Source: Dinoroseobacter sp034111085
GTDB taxonomy: Bacteria; Pseudomonadota; Alphaproteobacteria; Rhodobacterales; Rhodobacteraceae
Length of the DNA: 64,000 nucleotides
Direction: 5' to 3'
Assembly: GCA_034111085.1 (NCBI GenBank)
Contig: JAWUXZ010000015.1
Location: 170,197 to 234,196 of the forward strand
In this document: positions 63,162 to 64,000 of the stretch, piece after piece
How positions within the stretch are numbered: the stretch's first letter is position 1
Layout: every line of letters begins with the position of its first letter
Program-made: the position numbers and the translations under genes
The notes under the pieces: generated by a model
Told to the model about the DNA's origin: nothing
The model's input: only the letters and a program-made list of their open reading frames with translations
Databases searched by the model: none

Positions 63162-64000
63162 GATGCGTCCTCCACAATCCACGAACAGAGCTGGCCGAAG
63201 CTTTGGCCGGTTTGCGCGGCTTGCTCGGGGCTAAGTGATGTTGGCGTCATGCCGGGCTGGGTGTTGACCTCAAGGATCACCAAACCATCGACGCCGCGCG
63301 TCTCGTCCCAGCGGTAATCCGTTCGGCTAATGCCGCGACAACCGAGCACGGTATGGGCTTGGACGGCCATATCCATGCACGCGTCAAACACGTCGCGCGG
63401 CACATCGGCAGGCACCACATGGCGCGACCCGCCAGTCTTATATTTCGCATCATAGTCGTACCAACCGTCGGTCAGGATATCGGTCACCGTCAAGGCACGC
63501 GTGCCTTGGACCGTCACCGTCAACTCGCGCCCCGGCGCATAGGTCTCGACCATCAACAGATCGGGCAAGGCCGGATCAATCTTCGGCGGGCCGTTGGCAT
63601 TGGCGTCTACAATATAGATACCAACTGACGAGCCCTCGTTGTTCGGCTTGACCACATATGGCGGCGACATGACATGCGCCGCACTGATCACGTCGCGCTC
63701 AAACAGACCGCTCTCGACCACTGGCAAACCAGCCACTGCGAACACATCTTTTGAGCGTTGCTTGTCCATCGCCAGTGCCGAGGCCAGCACACCCGAATGC
63801 GTGTAGGGCAACTCAAGCCACTCAAGGATACCTTGAACGCAGCCATCTTCGCCCCAACGACCATGCAGAGCGTTGAACACCACATCAGGTGCAGCGCGTG
63901 TCAAATCATCCACGAGGCGCGTGCGCCCTGCGTCGATCTCGATCACTTCAAAGCCTTCACCCCGGAGAGCGGACGCGCATTCACGTCCCGAAACAAGCGA
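63149..64000 (-). CDS. ddl: D-alanine-D-alanine ligase, 5' partial
   Basis: Ddl joins two D-alanines for peptidoglycan precursors. The start lies beyond the right edge: reading upstream from an internal GTG, 18 further codons (SLVSGRECASAL...) stay open to the edge and match the family N-terminus. The ATP-grasp domain shows HGRWGEDG, VKPNNEGSSVGI, ELTVTVQG and LEVNTQPGMTPTSL near the end. The stop overlaps the ftsQ start by 13 bases. Confidence 0.94.
   Translation of the reverse strand, partial: SLVSGRECASALRGEGFEVIEIDAGRTRLVDDLTRAAPDVVFNALHGRWGEDGCVQGILEWLELPYTHSGVLASALAMDKQRSKDVFAVAGLPVVESGLFERDVISAAHVMSPPYVVKPNNEGSSVGIYIVDANANGPPKIDPALPDLLMVETYAPGRELTVTVQGTRALTVTDILTDGWYDYDAKYKTGGSRHVVPADVPRDVFDACMDMAVQAHTVLGCRGISRTDYRWDETRGVDGLVILEVNTQPGMTPTSLSPEQAAQTGQSFGQLCSWIVEDASCQR

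Noticed and set aside
1..64000. CRISPR arrays, insertion sequences, prophage, rRNA or tRNA genes
   Set aside because: Looked for direct repeats, transposase or integrase motifs and cloverleaf-like sequences; none could be supported by eye.

Overview
The window looks like a chromosomal segment of a Roseobacter-group alphaproteobacterium (Rhodobacteraceae). The support is high G+C, the gene order ddl-ftsQ-ftsA-ftsZ-lpxC-bamD-recN, glyQ/glyS split by a DUF6446-like gene, a PutR/PutA pair without a DNA-binding domain in PutA, an alphaproteobacterial LexA box (GTTC-N7-GTTC) and a SAM-II riboswitch. I see no insertion sequence, prophage, CRISPR array, rRNA or tRNA gene. Both ends cut genes: urtA at the left and ddl at the right.

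Layout. 1-5.9 kb: urea ABC transporter urtA-urtB-urtC-urtD-urtE, with urtA and urtB in one uninterrupted frame. 6.3-17.5 kb: amino-acid catabolism that converges on glutamate. It has a demethylating-type flavoprotein resembling N-methylproline demethylase, a small SOS-box protein, a putR-pxpB-pxpC-pxpA operon (5-oxoproline to glutamate), divergent putA (proline to glutamate), an aldehyde dehydrogenase and an SDR. 17.6-31.5 kb: mixed single genes, including an orphan TRAP binding protein, a TfoX C-terminal protein, ndk, a Bcr/CflA efflux protein, an ABC-F ATPase with MarC, a retroviral-type aspartic protease, YqeY, carA, a GspE_N/GT2 glycosyltransferase, a GntR regulator, a UbiH-type monooxygenase and a class V aminotransferase. 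31.7-41.6 kb: trkH, a SPOR/peptidoglycan-binding/degenerate-trypsin protein, glyQ-DUF6446-glyS and a divergent PPDK-like protein. 41.7-53.3 kb: a SleB-type hydrolase, folB-folP-glmM, a hemerythrin-like protein, ilvC, two tandem Lrp regulators, SAM-II riboswitch-metZ-amidotransferase, folE2 and an MFS exporter. 53.3-64 kb: a ClC channel/antiporter, then the leftward division and envelope cluster ddl-ftsQ-ftsA-ftsZ-lpxC-bamD-recN.

How they work together. Urea import feeds nitrogen. The putR/pxp/putA block turns proline and pyroglutamate into glutamate. folB, folP and folE2 are three folate-pathway enzymes. metZ is under direct S-adenosylmethionine control. ftsQ-ftsA-ftsZ with lpxC and bamD couple septation to outer-membrane assembly, and DnaA-box sequences lie in the ftsA-ftsZ gap.

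The observations most worth a second look are the urtA-urtB stop loss, the two-repeat small protein under an apparent LexA box, the pseudo-protease, the divergent PPDK-like protein and the DnaA boxes plus perfect palindrome upstream of ftsZ. All functional calls come from reading motifs by eye; no database search was run.
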